Shown here: piece after piece, positions 1 through 5,639 of the stretch | Layout of the letters: each line of letters opens with the position of its first letter | Numbering within the stretch: the first letter of the stretch is position 1 | Source: Erysipelotrichaceae bacterium | Lineage (GTDB): Bacteria > Bacillota_I > Bacilli_A > Erysipelotrichales > Erysipelotrichaceae | Direction: 5' to 3' | DNA length: 5,639 bases | Assembly (NCBI GenBank): GCA_017419065.1 | Contig: JAFOMB010000247.1 | Coordinates: 1 to 5,639, forward strand | Translations under genes and position numbers: made by a program | Notes under the pieces: generated by a model | Seen by the model: the letters and a program-made list of their open reading frames with translations, nothing else | Databases searched by the model: none | What the model was told of the DNA's origin: nothing

Positions 1-671
1 ACTCTATTGGACTTCGTCTCGATATCCAGTTCCTTACAGATCCTCTCCAGCCACTTGGAACCGCTTCTTCCTACAGAGACGATGCACTTGCTTCCCTCTG
101 CCTCCCCGCCTTCATAGAGGACCTTGTAGCCGTCTTTCAGGACTTTCAGGTGTTCTACCGGCGTATCGAAATAGAAGTCGACATGCGGGGCGATCTCGTT
201 GTAGAGGTTCTGCAGCACGACGTAGTTGATATCCGTTCCCAGATGCCTGACAGAGGCTTCCAAGAGGGTGAGATTGTTCTGCGTGCACAGTTTCTTGAAG
301 GAAGTGCCGGCTGTAGAATAGAGCTTTGTGCCCTGTCCGCCATGGGAGACGTTGATCTCATCGACATAGTGCATGAGCTCCAGTGCCTTCTTCCGGCCGA
401 TGTATTCATAGAGATTGCCTCCGAAGTCATTGGTGATGTTGTATTTGCCGTCGGAAAAAGCTCCGGCGCCGCCAAAGCCGTTCATGATGGCACAGCGCTT
501 GCACTTGATGCAGTTCTTGATCTTCACGCCGTCGATCGGACACTTTCTCTTTTCTAACGGATAGCCGCTTTCAAAGACAGCGACCTTTTTCTCCGGAGCC
601 TTTTTGATCAGTTCATAAGCTGAGAAGATGCCGCCCGGACCGGCACCGATAATGATGACATCGTATTTCAT
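1..671 (-). CDS. FAD-dependent dehydrogenase (COG2509-like), N-terminal part, truncated by window edge
   Basis: This minus-strand gene starts at the ATG at 671-669 and is still open at base 1; 223 codons are visible. A GGAG ribosome site (complement of 682-685) lies 10 nt before the ATG. Seen: residues 1-14 read MKYDVIIIGAGPGG, the GxGxxG Rossmann motif that binds the ADP half of FAD, and an acidic residue (Glu34 in AVFESG) ends the second strand, as expected for FAD. Residues 65-76 (GFGGAGAFSDGK) form a glycine-rich block that I associate with the COG2509 'FAD-dependent dehydrogenase' family. Between these lie four cysteines, C44-x9-C54-x2-C57-x2-C60. The family's physiological substrate is not well defined, so I give no gene symbol or reaction. 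The protein has no signal peptide and should be cytosolic. It is transcribed away from the phn operon, so a functional link is not implied. It could also be annotated generally as an NAD(P)/FAD-dependent oxidoreductase. Confidence 0.88.
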   Translation of the reverse strand, partial: MKYDVIIIGAGPGGIFSAYELIKKAPEKKVAVFESGYPLEKRKCPIDGVKIKNCIKCKRCAIMNGFGGAGAFSDGKYNITNDFGGNLYEYIGRKKALELMHYVDEINVSHGGQGTKLYSTAGTSFKKLCTQNNLTLLEASVRHLGTDINYVVLQNLYNEIAPHVDFYFDTPVEHLKVLKDGYKVLYEGGEAEGSKCIVSVGRSGSKWLERICKELDIETKSNR

Positions 672-694
672 AGATCATTCACTCCACAGAATCC

Positions 695-700
695 ATTGTA
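695..700 (-). promoter_or_regulatory. possible -10 box (TACAAT) for the FAD dehydrogenase gene
   Basis: Read on the minus strand, TACAAT matches the sigma-A -10 consensus at five of six bases and lies 23 bases before the ATG at 671. No good -35 hexamer is found 16-18 bases upstream; that position reads as a purine-rich CCGGAA-type stretch. The site is therefore only a weak candidate. It is supported mainly by its position in the divergent intergenic region. Confidence 0.25.
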
Positions 701-753
701 CTATAAACCTTCTTTTTTTCCGGTTCATCTCCTCTTCAAAAAAATGAATATTA

Positions 754-782
754 TTTACTATTATTATTAATTATGTTAAATT
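754..782 (+). promoter_or_regulatory. candidate sigma-A promoter (distal) for phnD
   Basis: TTTACT at 754-759 (four of six -35 bases) and TAAATT at 777-782 (four of six -10 bases) are 17 bases apart. A TG at 774-775 gives the TGn extension upstream of the -10. The surroundings, about 738-782, are almost pure A+T. A start near 789 would leave a leader of about 80 nt before phnD. The match is moderate, and AT-rich DNA produces such matches by chance. Confidence 0.35.
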
Positions 783-823
783 GTGTTTTCGCTGTTTTTG
801 AGTCTTCCGTTTTTTGGGTTTCA

Positions 824-832
824 TGGTATCAT
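824..832 (+). promoter_or_regulatory. candidate extended -10 promoter (proximal) for phnD
   Basis: TGGTATCAT is an extended -10 element (TGn followed by TATCAT, five of six). No convincing -35 is seen 16-18 bases upstream, but extended -10 promoters can work with a poor -35. Transcription would start at about 838-841, at the left arm of the palindrome at 838-857. That palindrome would then sit at the transcription start, a common operator position, and also form the 5' end of the mRNA. Confidence 0.35.
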
Positions 833-837
833 CTATG

Positions 838-857
838 TATGTTGTTGAAACAACATA
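838..857. repeat. perfect 20-bp inverted repeat just upstream of the phnD ribosome site
   Basis: TATGTTGTT (838-846) and AACAACATA (849-857) are exact reverse complements separated by two bases (GA). The last base of the right arm is the first A of the AGGAGG ribosome site. As DNA it resembles an operator for a dimeric repressor. As RNA it could form an 8-bp stem with a TGAA loop. It lacks a T-tract, so it is not an intrinsic terminator. Which role applies, if either, cannot be decided from the sequence. Confidence 0.6.
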
Positions 858-864
858 GGAGGAG
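857..864 (+). promoter_or_regulatory. ribosome binding site that fixes the phnD start
   Basis: AGGAGGAG is a near-perfect Shine-Dalgarno sequence; its AGGAGG core ends six bases before the ATG at 869. It selects this ATG over an in-frame upstream ATG at 773, which would add 32 residues ahead of a proper lipoprotein signal peptide and has no comparable ribosome site. Confidence 0.9.
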
Positions 865-868
865 AAAA

Positions 869-1966
869 ATGAAGAAATTACTTACTCTCTTACTCGCAGT
901 AATGATGATCTTCGGCCTCGCAGGCTGCGGAAGCAAGCCGGCCGATGAACCAGCTGCTGACGACAAGACGATCGACACTCTGACGATCTCCTTTGTCCCG
1001 AGTAAGGACGCCGATGTCATCCTGACTGCTGCTGAACCTCTGAAAGAGATCCTCAAGGCAAAATTAGCTGAAAAGGGATACACAGTCAATAACGTTGACA
1101 TCTCTGTCGGTACTGACTATTCCGCTACCGGCGAAGGTATGATCTCCGGTTCTATCGATATCGGATTCATCCCTGCTTCCACATATGTTTTATATCATCC
1201 GGATGGAGTCGAACTCTTAGTCGAAGCTCTGCGTTACGGCGTCGGCGATGCTGACCACAAAGTCATCAACCCGGCTGACGGTATCACTCCTTGGAATGCC
1301 GGCATCACTACCGATGCTGACGGCATGGCTACCGGTTATGCTTCCCTGATCTATGTCAACATCGCTACGGAAAAGGGTGCTGACCTCTATGAAAAGGCTC
1401 AGGCAGGCACTCTGACATGGGACGATGTCAACAGCGCATCCTGGTATGTCTGCTCTTCCACTTCTTCTGCCGGTTATGTCTATCCGTCTCTCTGGCTCAA
1501 CCAGAACTTCGGTGAAGGCGTCGGCGAAACCAAGAAGACAGTTGCTGACCTCGCCAATGTCATTCCGGACGGTTCTTATGCCAACATGATGAACTCCTTA
1601 TTGACCGGTCAGGTCGATGTCACTGTCGGTTATGCTGATGTCCGTAAGGATGCTGCTTCCACAGAGAACTTCGAAGCTGCTTACGCTGACGAGATCGCTG
1701 CCGGCACATACACCAATGTCTGGGATGTCGTCAAAGTCATCGCTGTTTCCGACTACATCATGAACGATACGATCTGTGTCGCTTCTCAGGAAAAGGATCC
1801 GAAGATGACTCCGGAATTCGTCAAAGCTTTACAGGAAGCATTCGTCGAGATCGGTCAGACCGAAGAAGGTTTAGCCTGTGTCGAACCGTATGCTCACAAG
1901 GGCTATCAGGTAGGTCAGGATTCCGACTATGACGGAACCCGCGCTGCCAACGCTTTATTCCAGTAA
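869..1966 (+). CDS. phnD: PhnD-like phosphonate/phosphite/organophosphate ABC transporter substrate-binding lipoprotein
   Basis: This is a 365-residue extracellular solute-binding protein anchored to the membrane by lipid. Seen: a basic MKK start, a hydrophobic core to about residue 16, and a lipobox L17-A18-G19-C20, with Cys20 the expected diacylglyceryl-cysteine after signal peptidase II cleavage. A linker rich in Ala, Asp and Pro follows (21-33). The fold begins at TLTISFVPSKDADV (37-50), the PhnD-family opening strand, and continues with a GSIDIGFIPASTYVLY block (94-109). SSTSSAGYVYP (196-206) corresponds to the Ser/Thr-rich anion-binding loop of PhnD, and QVDVTVGYADV (248-258) to the hinge strand. 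The length is typical or slightly long; the insertion at about 110-157 suggests a modified pocket. The ligand cannot be named: PhnD, PtxB and HtxB relatives bind phosphonates, phosphite or hypophosphite. It is the first gene of the operon and is followed by a terminator, which fits high expression of a binding protein. Many Ala codons are GCT, unlike the downstream genes. Confidence 0.93.
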   Translation: MKKLLTLLLAVMMIFGLAGCGSKPADEPAADDKTIDTLTISFVPSKDADVILTAAEPLKEILKAKLAEKGYTVNNVDISVGTDYSATGEGMISGSIDIGFIPASTYVLYHPDGVELLVEALRYGVGDADHKVINPADGITPWNAGITTDADGMATGYASLIYVNIATEKGADLYEKAQAGTLTWDDVNSASWYVCSSTSSAGYVYPSLWLNQNFGEGVGETKKTVADLANVIPDGSYANMMNSLLTGQVDVTVGYADVRKDAASTENFEAAYADEIAAGTYTNVWDVVKVIAVSDYIMNDTICVASQEKDPKMTPEFVKALQEAFVEIGQTEEGLACVEPYAHKGYQVGQDSDYDGTRAANALFQ

Positions 1967-1974
1967 TCAGTCTT

Positions 1975-2006
1975 GAAAAGGGCGTATTTTTACGCCCTTT
2001 TCTTTT
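1975..2006 (+). terminator. intrinsic terminator between phnD and phnC
   Basis: GAAAAGGGCGTA (1975-1986) pairs perfectly with TACGCCCTTTTC (1991-2002) around a TTTT loop. The 12-bp stem has a GC-rich middle and is followed by TTTT (2003-2006). It starts nine bases after the phnD stop. Because phnC follows within 20 bases and has no obvious promoter of its own, it is most likely a leaky terminator that lowers expression of the downstream genes relative to phnD. Confidence 0.88.
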
Positions 2007-2024
2007 AAACAAAGGGGAGAAAAT

Positions 2025-2801
2025 ATGATCAAATTCGACCATGTAGACAAGGTCTATCCAAACGGAGTCAAAGGTTTGGATGATGTCTCTCTGGAAATCG
2101 AACAGGGAGAATTCGTAGCGGTCATCGGTCTTTCCGGTGCAGGTAAGTCCACACTGATCCGCACCGTCAACAAGATGATCGACATCACAGGCGGAGAACT
2201 GACGGTAGACGGCGTCAATGTCTCCAAATTAAAGGGAAAGGAACTCCGTGACTTCCGCAGAAGGATCGGCATGGTCTTCCAGTCTTTCAACCTCGTCAAC
2301 AAGACGACGGTCATCAACAACGTCCTCTCGGCAAGAGTTGCCGATATGTCTTTCTTCAGGACGCTTTTAGGTCTGTATTCCAAAGAGGACAAGATCGCCG
2401 CTCTGGAATCCCTTGACAAAGTCGGGATCCTTGACAAGGCCTATACCCGTGCAGACCAGCTTTCCGGCGGTCAGGCACAGCGTGTCGCCCTGGCAAGAAC
2501 TCTGACACAGAATCCGGAGATCATCCTGGCGGATGAACCGGTCGCCTCTCTGGACCCGATCATGGCGGATGTCGTCATGGAAGACTTCCAGAGGATCAAT
2601 AAGGATATGAAAATCACAGTCATCATCAACATCCACCATGTTGACCTGGCTTTACAATATGCGAGCCGTGTCGTCGGCATCCGTGCCGGCAAGATCGTCT
2701 ATGACGGTCCGGTCGCCAATGTCAATAAAGACGTCCTGCGTCAGATCTATGGCAGAGATCTGAACGACGACGAAGTCATGAAGGAGAAGGTCGATGCTTG
2801 A
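2025..2801 (+). CDS. phnC: phosphonate-type ABC transporter ATP-binding protein
   Basis: This 258-residue cytoplasmic ATPase works as a dimer to drive the PhnE permeases. All core motifs are intact: Walker A GLSGAGKST (35-43), Q-loop Gln86 (MVFQ), signature LSGGQ (146-150), Walker B IILADEP (166-172) with Asp170 and catalytic Glu171, D-loop SLD (175-177) and the switch histidine His204 in NIHHVDLAL. The HHVDLAL stretch and the following VGIRAGKIVYDGP are typical of PhnC rather than of general importer ATPases. Length matches the family (about 250-260). A GGGGAG ribosome site (2014-2019) lies five bases before the ATG. The gene begins 18 bases after the terminator behind phnD, and its last 8 bp overlap the next gene, which implies translational coupling. 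Confidence 0.95.
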   Translation: MIKFDHVDKVYPNGVKGLDDVSLEIEQGEFVAVIGLSGAGKSTLIRTVNKMIDITGGELTVDGVNVSKLKGKELRDFRRRIGMVFQSFNLVNKTTVINNVLSARVADMSFFRTLLGLYSKEDKIAALESLDKVGILDKAYTRADQLSGGQAQRVALARTLTQNPEIILADEPVASLDPIMADVVMEDFQRINKDMKITVIINIHHVDLALQYASRVVGIRAGKIVYDGPVANVNKDVLRQIYGRDLNDDEVMKEKVDA

Positions 2802-3624
2802 CGACCTCCTTCACATCTTCTATCCGCGGACATACACTTTGAGCAATGGCAAGGTGGTCAAGGAGAAGTTCAACTGGGCTCCTTACATCACCATCGCCGT
2901 CATCGTCTTTACCGTCCTCTGCATGAGGATCACCAAGACCGATATGAAGATATTCTTCGACAGGTTCGGAGAATTCACCGCCATGCTGAAAGCCATGTTC
3001 CCGCCGTCCTGGTCATTCTGGGACAACATGAAGAAGCCGATGCTCGATACCATCGTCATGTCCTTCCTGGGAACTTTCTTCGGTATCGTCATCGCCCTTC
3101 CGGTCAGCTTCTACCTTTCTGCCAACTTCAAACTGAATAAGACCTACCTGGCAGGCCACAGAGGACTCTTAAGCATCCTCAGGACCCTCCCTACCCTGGT
3201 CTATGCCAGACTGATCTCGATCGTCATCGGCACCGGTACTTTGGCCGGTACCATCTCCATCGCGATCTTCACGTATACCATCGCCGTCAAGATGTTATAC
3301 GAACAGATCGAAACGATCGACATGGGTCCGTATGAAGCCCTCGAATCCACCGGTGCTACCCGAGTCAAGTGTATGATCAAGGCAGCCTATCCGCAGGTCA
3401 GAGGCTACTTCTGGTCGACGGTCCTCTACTGTTTCGAGACCAATGTGCGTAGTGCCGCCATCCTCGGTTACGTCGGAGCAGGCGGTATCGGTGTCCAGAT
3501 CAACGAACAGCTCAAGTGGCGTGCCTATGGCAATACCGGTCTGATGGTCTTTGTCTTAGTCATCACCGTCGTCGTCATCGAGACGATTTCCCGCGAACTG
3601 CGGAAGAAGATCATGCAGGGGTGA
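2794..3624 (+). CDS. phnE: phosphonate-type ABC transporter permease, first subunit
   Basis: This 276-residue integral membrane protein is one half of the transport channel. Seen: a hydrophilic N-terminal tail of about 28 residues (with a YPRTYTLSNGK segment at 10-20), a first membrane span at about 29-46, an outside loop, and further hydrophobic spans at about 84-109, 127-146, 148-167, 208-230 and 246-264. The ATPase-contacting EAA loop reads EALESTGATR (181-190) with Pro200 downstream. The C-terminal PhnE hallmark NVRSAAILGYVGAGGIG spans 217-233. The start overlaps the end of phnC by 8 bp, with an AAGGAG ribosome site (2781-2786) inside phnC. At the usual GxGxFAG position it has GTGTLAG (146-152), so it differs from the second permease. 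Two consecutive PhnE genes suggest a heterodimer. Confidence 0.94.
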   Translation: MLDDLLHIFYPRTYTLSNGKVVKEKFNWAPYITIAVIVFTVLCMRITKTDMKIFFDRFGEFTAMLKAMFPPSWSFWDNMKKPMLDTIVMSFLGTFFGIVIALPVSFYLSANFKLNKTYLAGHRGLLSILRTLPTLVYARLISIVIGTGTLAGTISIAIFTYTIAVKMLYEQIETIDMGPYEALESTGATRVKCMIKAAYPQVRGYFWSTVLYCFETNVRSAAILGYVGAGGIGVQINEQLKWRAYGNTGLMVFVLVITVVVIETISRELRKKIMQG

Positions 3625-3627
3625 GTT

Positions 3628-4446
3628 ATGAGCGAGAAAACACGTGTCAATGAACAGCTGAACAAATACCCTCCGGTATGGCCGCGTTTTGTGATCTCGG
3701 CCCTCGTCATCGCCGTCGTCATCTTCCTGACCCGCTATTCCATCGACCTCAAAGGTGTCAACTCCAAGGGTCTTTTGATCGCCAAAGCGGCTTTGCAGGG
3801 ACTTGTGACACCGAACTGGTCCATGGTCGTCGATATGAGCACTGCCGGTCTCCTGTACATGCTGATGGAAACACTGGCGATCGGCTTCTTAGGAACGATC
3901 TTCGGACTCATTCTGGCGCTGCCGCTGGCCTTCCTTGCCAGCCGCAACATCTGTCCTCGCTGGGTCAACTTCATATGCCTGACCATCATCGCCATCATCC
4001 GAGCCTTCCCGGCCTTCATGTACGGTATCATGTTCGTCAAGGCGGTCGGACCTGGCGCCTTTGCCGGTGTCCTGTCCATGACGATCAGCTCCGTAGGCAT
4101 GCTGGCGAAACTGCTGGTCGAAGCGATCGAAGACCTCAACCCGGGCATCGTCGAAGCTCTGGACGCAGCCGGATGTACGACCTTTGAAAAGATCCGCTAC
4201 GGCATCATCCCGCAGTTATCCTCCAATATCGTCTCCATCGTCATCTACCGTCTGGATATCAACGTCAAGAACGCCTCTATCCTCGGTGTCGTCGGTGCCG
4301 GCGGTATCGGTGCTCCGCTGATCTTCTCGATCGCCAAGCAGTCCTGGCATGATGTCTCCGCCATGCTGTTCGGTCTCATCGTCTTGGTCCTCATCCTTGA
4401 ATACTTCTCCACAAAACTGAGGAGAAAACTCTCAACAGGAGAATAA
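3628..4446 (+). CDS. phnE: phosphonate-type ABC transporter permease, second subunit
   Basis: This 272-residue membrane protein is the partner of the preceding permease, which it resembles in overall plan but not closely in sequence. Spans are apparent at about 18-36, 78-104, 113-139, 143-165, 198-222 and 244-260. The EAA loop EALDAAGCTTFEKIR (176-190) has Gly182 and Pro195 in the expected places. GPGAFAGVLSMTI (141-153) and NVKNASILGVVGAGGIG (212-228) are classic PhnE motifs. Of the two permeases this one keeps the more canonical GPGAFAG. It starts three bases after the phnE1 stop, with an AGGGG ribosome site (3617-3621) inside the end of that gene. Its own stop codon directly touches the next ATG. 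Confidence 0.94.
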   Translation: MSEKTRVNEQLNKYPPVWPRFVISALVIAVVIFLTRYSIDLKGVNSKGLLIAKAALQGLVTPNWSMVVDMSTAGLLYMLMETLAIGFLGTIFGLILALPLAFLASRNICPRWVNFICLTIIAIIRAFPAFMYGIMFVKAVGPGAFAGVLSMTISSVGMLAKLLVEAIEDLNPGIVEALDAAGCTTFEKIRYGIIPQLSSNIVSIVIYRLDINVKNASILGVVGAGGIGAPLIFSIAKQSWHDVSAMLFGLIVLVLILEYFSTKLRRKLSTGE

Positions 4447-5639
4447 ATGAAATTCCGTCTATTGGTAAGCAGCGACGTTCACGGAACGGTCATGCCCTAT
4501 CGATATTCTGACTTAAAGCCATGTGATCATGGCTTTTTGAAAGTCAAAGCCACCATGAAGAAATGCATCGATGAAAACACCGTCATCATCGATAACGGCG
4601 ACATTCTGGAAGGATCTCCCCTCCTTTCCTATCACTACCGTTATGAAAAAGACGAAAAGAATCCGATGCTTTCATGTACAGAGAATTTCGTCGACTACTT
4701 CAATATCGGCAATCACGATTTCAACAATGGCCCGGAAGAACTCTTTGACTACATCAGCAAGAGTACCGGTACCTGTATCTGCGGCAACATCCGCTATCAC
4801 GATGTCCCGATCGGAAAGGAATACGTCATCCACACGCTGAAAGACGGCACGAGGCTGGCATTCATCGGTGCCTGTACCCAATACATTCCCAATTGGGAAA
4901 AGCCGGAAAATATCGAAGGATTCAGCTTTGAGGATGCCTGTGTCTTCTTTCAAAGGATGTGCAGGAAGGTAAAGGAAGAGGAAAGGCCTGATGTCCTGAT
5001 CGCTGTCTACCACGGCGGCTATGAGAAAGACTTTGAAGGAAGGGAACTGATCCCGGATACCGGAGAAAATGAGGCCTACCGTATCGCCGAATCCGTTCCG
5101 GAGATCGACATCCTGATCACCGGTCATCTTCATTTATCCATTGCCGGTACCCTCTTCGGCAAGCCTACCTCACAGACAAGACCCAACGGCGTCGAATTCG
5201 CCCTGATCGACTATGATACGGACGCAAAGACCGGAGAGGTAAAACTCATCCCATCCACAGCGGAAGCGGATCCTAAAGAGCTTTCCTCCTTTGAAGAAAT
5301 CGAGAAGAGAGTCTCGAAATGGCTCGATTCCCCGATGGGAAGAGTCAGAGGGACCGATCTCCGTATCAAAGACGAAGAAGAGGCCAGGCTCCATAAACAT
5401 CCGCTGGTCTCCTTCCTCAATCAGGTAGAGAAGGAAGTCACCGGTGCCGAACTGGCTTCTACCGCCATCTTCTCCGGTGCCATAGGCTTTCCGCAGGAGA
5501 TCACGATACGGGACATCGTCTCGACCTATGTCTACCCGAATACTCTCGTCATGATGGAGATCGACGGAAAGATCCTGAAAGAATACCTGGAAAGATGTGC
5601 CGAGTACTTCAAAGAGGAAGACGGAAAGATCGTTCCGTC
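4447..5639 (+). CDS. cytoplasmic CpdB/5'-nucleotidase-like metallophosphoesterase, C-terminus cut by window edge
   Basis: An open frame of 397 complete codons runs off the right end. Seen: the two-metal phosphoesterase motifs in order, D10-x-H12 (SSDVHG), DNGDILEGSPL (49-59, Asp52), GNHDF (88-92), HGG (189-191) and GHLH (226-229). The N-terminal domain ends near residue 270. What follows fits the start of a 5'-nucleotidase C-terminal domain: SFLNQVEKEVTGAELASTAIFSG at 322-344 and IRDIVSTYVYPNTLVMMEIDGKILKEYLE at 354-382 (quoted by position only as key segments). The DNGDxxxGSPL and GNHDFN patterns resemble 2',3'-cyclic-nucleotide 2'-phosphodiesterases (CpdB, YfkN) more than UshA, but exact substrate cannot be assigned. 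There is no signal peptide, so it should be cytosolic, unlike CpdB and UshA. Its ATG directly follows the phnE2 TAA, with an AGGAG site (4437-4441) inside phnE2, so it is part of the operon and probably handles an imported phosphate compound. Several cysteines are present. Confidence 0.88.
   Translation, partial: MKFRLLVSSDVHGTVMPYRYSDLKPCDHGFLKVKATMKKCIDENTVIIDNGDILEGSPLLSYHYRYEKDEKNPMLSCTENFVDYFNIGNHDFNNGPEELFDYISKSTGTCICGNIRYHDVPIGKEYVIHTLKDGTRLAFIGACTQYIPNWEKPENIEGFSFEDACVFFQRMCRKVKEEERPDVLIAVYHGGYEKDFEGRELIPDTGENEAYRIAESVPEIDILITGHLHLSIAGTLFGKPTSQTRPNGVEFALIDYDTDAKTGEVKLIPSTAEADPKELSSFEEIEKRVSKWLDSPMGRVRGTDLRIKDEEEARLHKHPLVSFLNQVEKEVTGAELASTAIFSGAIGFPQEITIRDIVSTYVYPNTLVMMEIDGKILKEYLERCAEYFKEEDGKIVP
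4515..4538 (+). other. terminator-like hairpin inside the start of the phosphoesterase gene
   Basis: AAAGCCATG (4515-4523) and CATGGCTTT (4528-4536) form a perfect 9-bp stem with a TGAT loop. A run of five T residues at 4534-4538 overlaps the stem end. It lies about 70 bases into the gene, within codons 23-31. The T-run is short, so it would be a weak terminator at most. It could act as an attenuator or an mRNA processing or stability element, or be chance. Confidence 0.35.

Noticed and set aside
150..557. Plus-strand open frame of 135 codons opposite the FAD dehydrogenase
   Set aside because: The minus strand gives an unmistakable Rossmann FAD protein across the same bases; the plus-strand product has no recognisable motif or ribosome site.
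754..781. Possible PhoP box (TTAACA-like repeats about 11 bp apart) upstream of phnD
   Set aside because: The units TTTACT, TATTAA and TTAAAT do have 11-bp spacing but match the consensus poorly, and the region is simple AT-rich DNA where such matches arise easily.
773..868. In-frame N-terminal extension of phnD beginning at ATG 773
   Set aside because: It has no good ribosome site, would place 32 odd residues before a normal lipoprotein signal peptide, and covers the palindrome and promoter candidates. The ATG at 869 follows AGGAGGAG.
3678..4187. 169-codon overlapping frame inside phnE2
   Set aside because: Its product is rich in Arg, His and Pro with no family features, as expected from a shifted reading of GTC/ATC-rich membrane protein DNA.
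4763..4773. Short palindromes containing ACCGGTAC, also seen near 3231-3252
   Set aside because: They arise from common Thr-Gly codon pairs (ACC GGT) and have no consistent spacing or position, so they are not a repeat family.
4672..5133. Minus-strand open frame of 153 codons within the phosphoesterase gene
   Set aside because: The plus strand encodes the ordered phosphoesterase motifs across this region without a stop; the opposite frame is a by-product of codon bias.

Overview
The window looks like chromosomal DNA of a Bacillota (Firmicutes) bacterium. Genes have strong purine-rich ribosome sites (AGGAGG type), the substrate-binding protein carries a Gram-positive style lipoprotein signal, the main intergenic region is very AT-rich, and coding DNA has moderate GC with many GTC, ATC and GAC codons. 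An Erysipelotrichales-like lineage is a guess from this style and gene content; nothing here proves it.

Layout. Bases 1-671 (minus strand) hold the N-terminal 223 codons of an FAD-dependent dehydrogenase that runs off the left edge. An AT-rich divergent intergenic region (672-868) follows, with candidate promoters on both strands and a perfect 20-bp palindrome just before the phnD ribosome site. The plus strand then carries a compact operon: phnD (lipoprotein binding protein, 869-1966), a strong hairpin terminator (1975-2006), phnC (ATPase, 2025-2801), phnE1 (permease, 2794-3624), phnE2 (second permease, 3628-4446) and a CpdB/5'-nucleotidase-like metallophosphoesterase (4447 to the right edge, partial). 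From phnC onward the genes overlap by 8 bp, are 3 bp apart, or abut with no gap.

How the genes fit together. PhnD captures a phosphonate, phosphite or small organophosphate outside the membrane. A PhnE1/PhnE2 pair forms the channel, and a PhnC dimer powers it. The nucleotidase-like enzyme has no signal peptide, so it should act in the cytoplasm, plausibly releasing phosphate from whatever is imported. No C-P lyase, phosphonatase or phosphite dehydrogenase gene is visible here, so the real substrate is open. The terminator after phnD probably makes the binding protein more abundant than the membrane and downstream proteins.

The transporter itself is a known family. The points most worth a second look are its fusion to a cytoplasmic phosphoesterase gene, the palindrome at the phnD start, the intra-operon terminator, and a terminator-like hairpin inside the start of the phosphoesterase gene.
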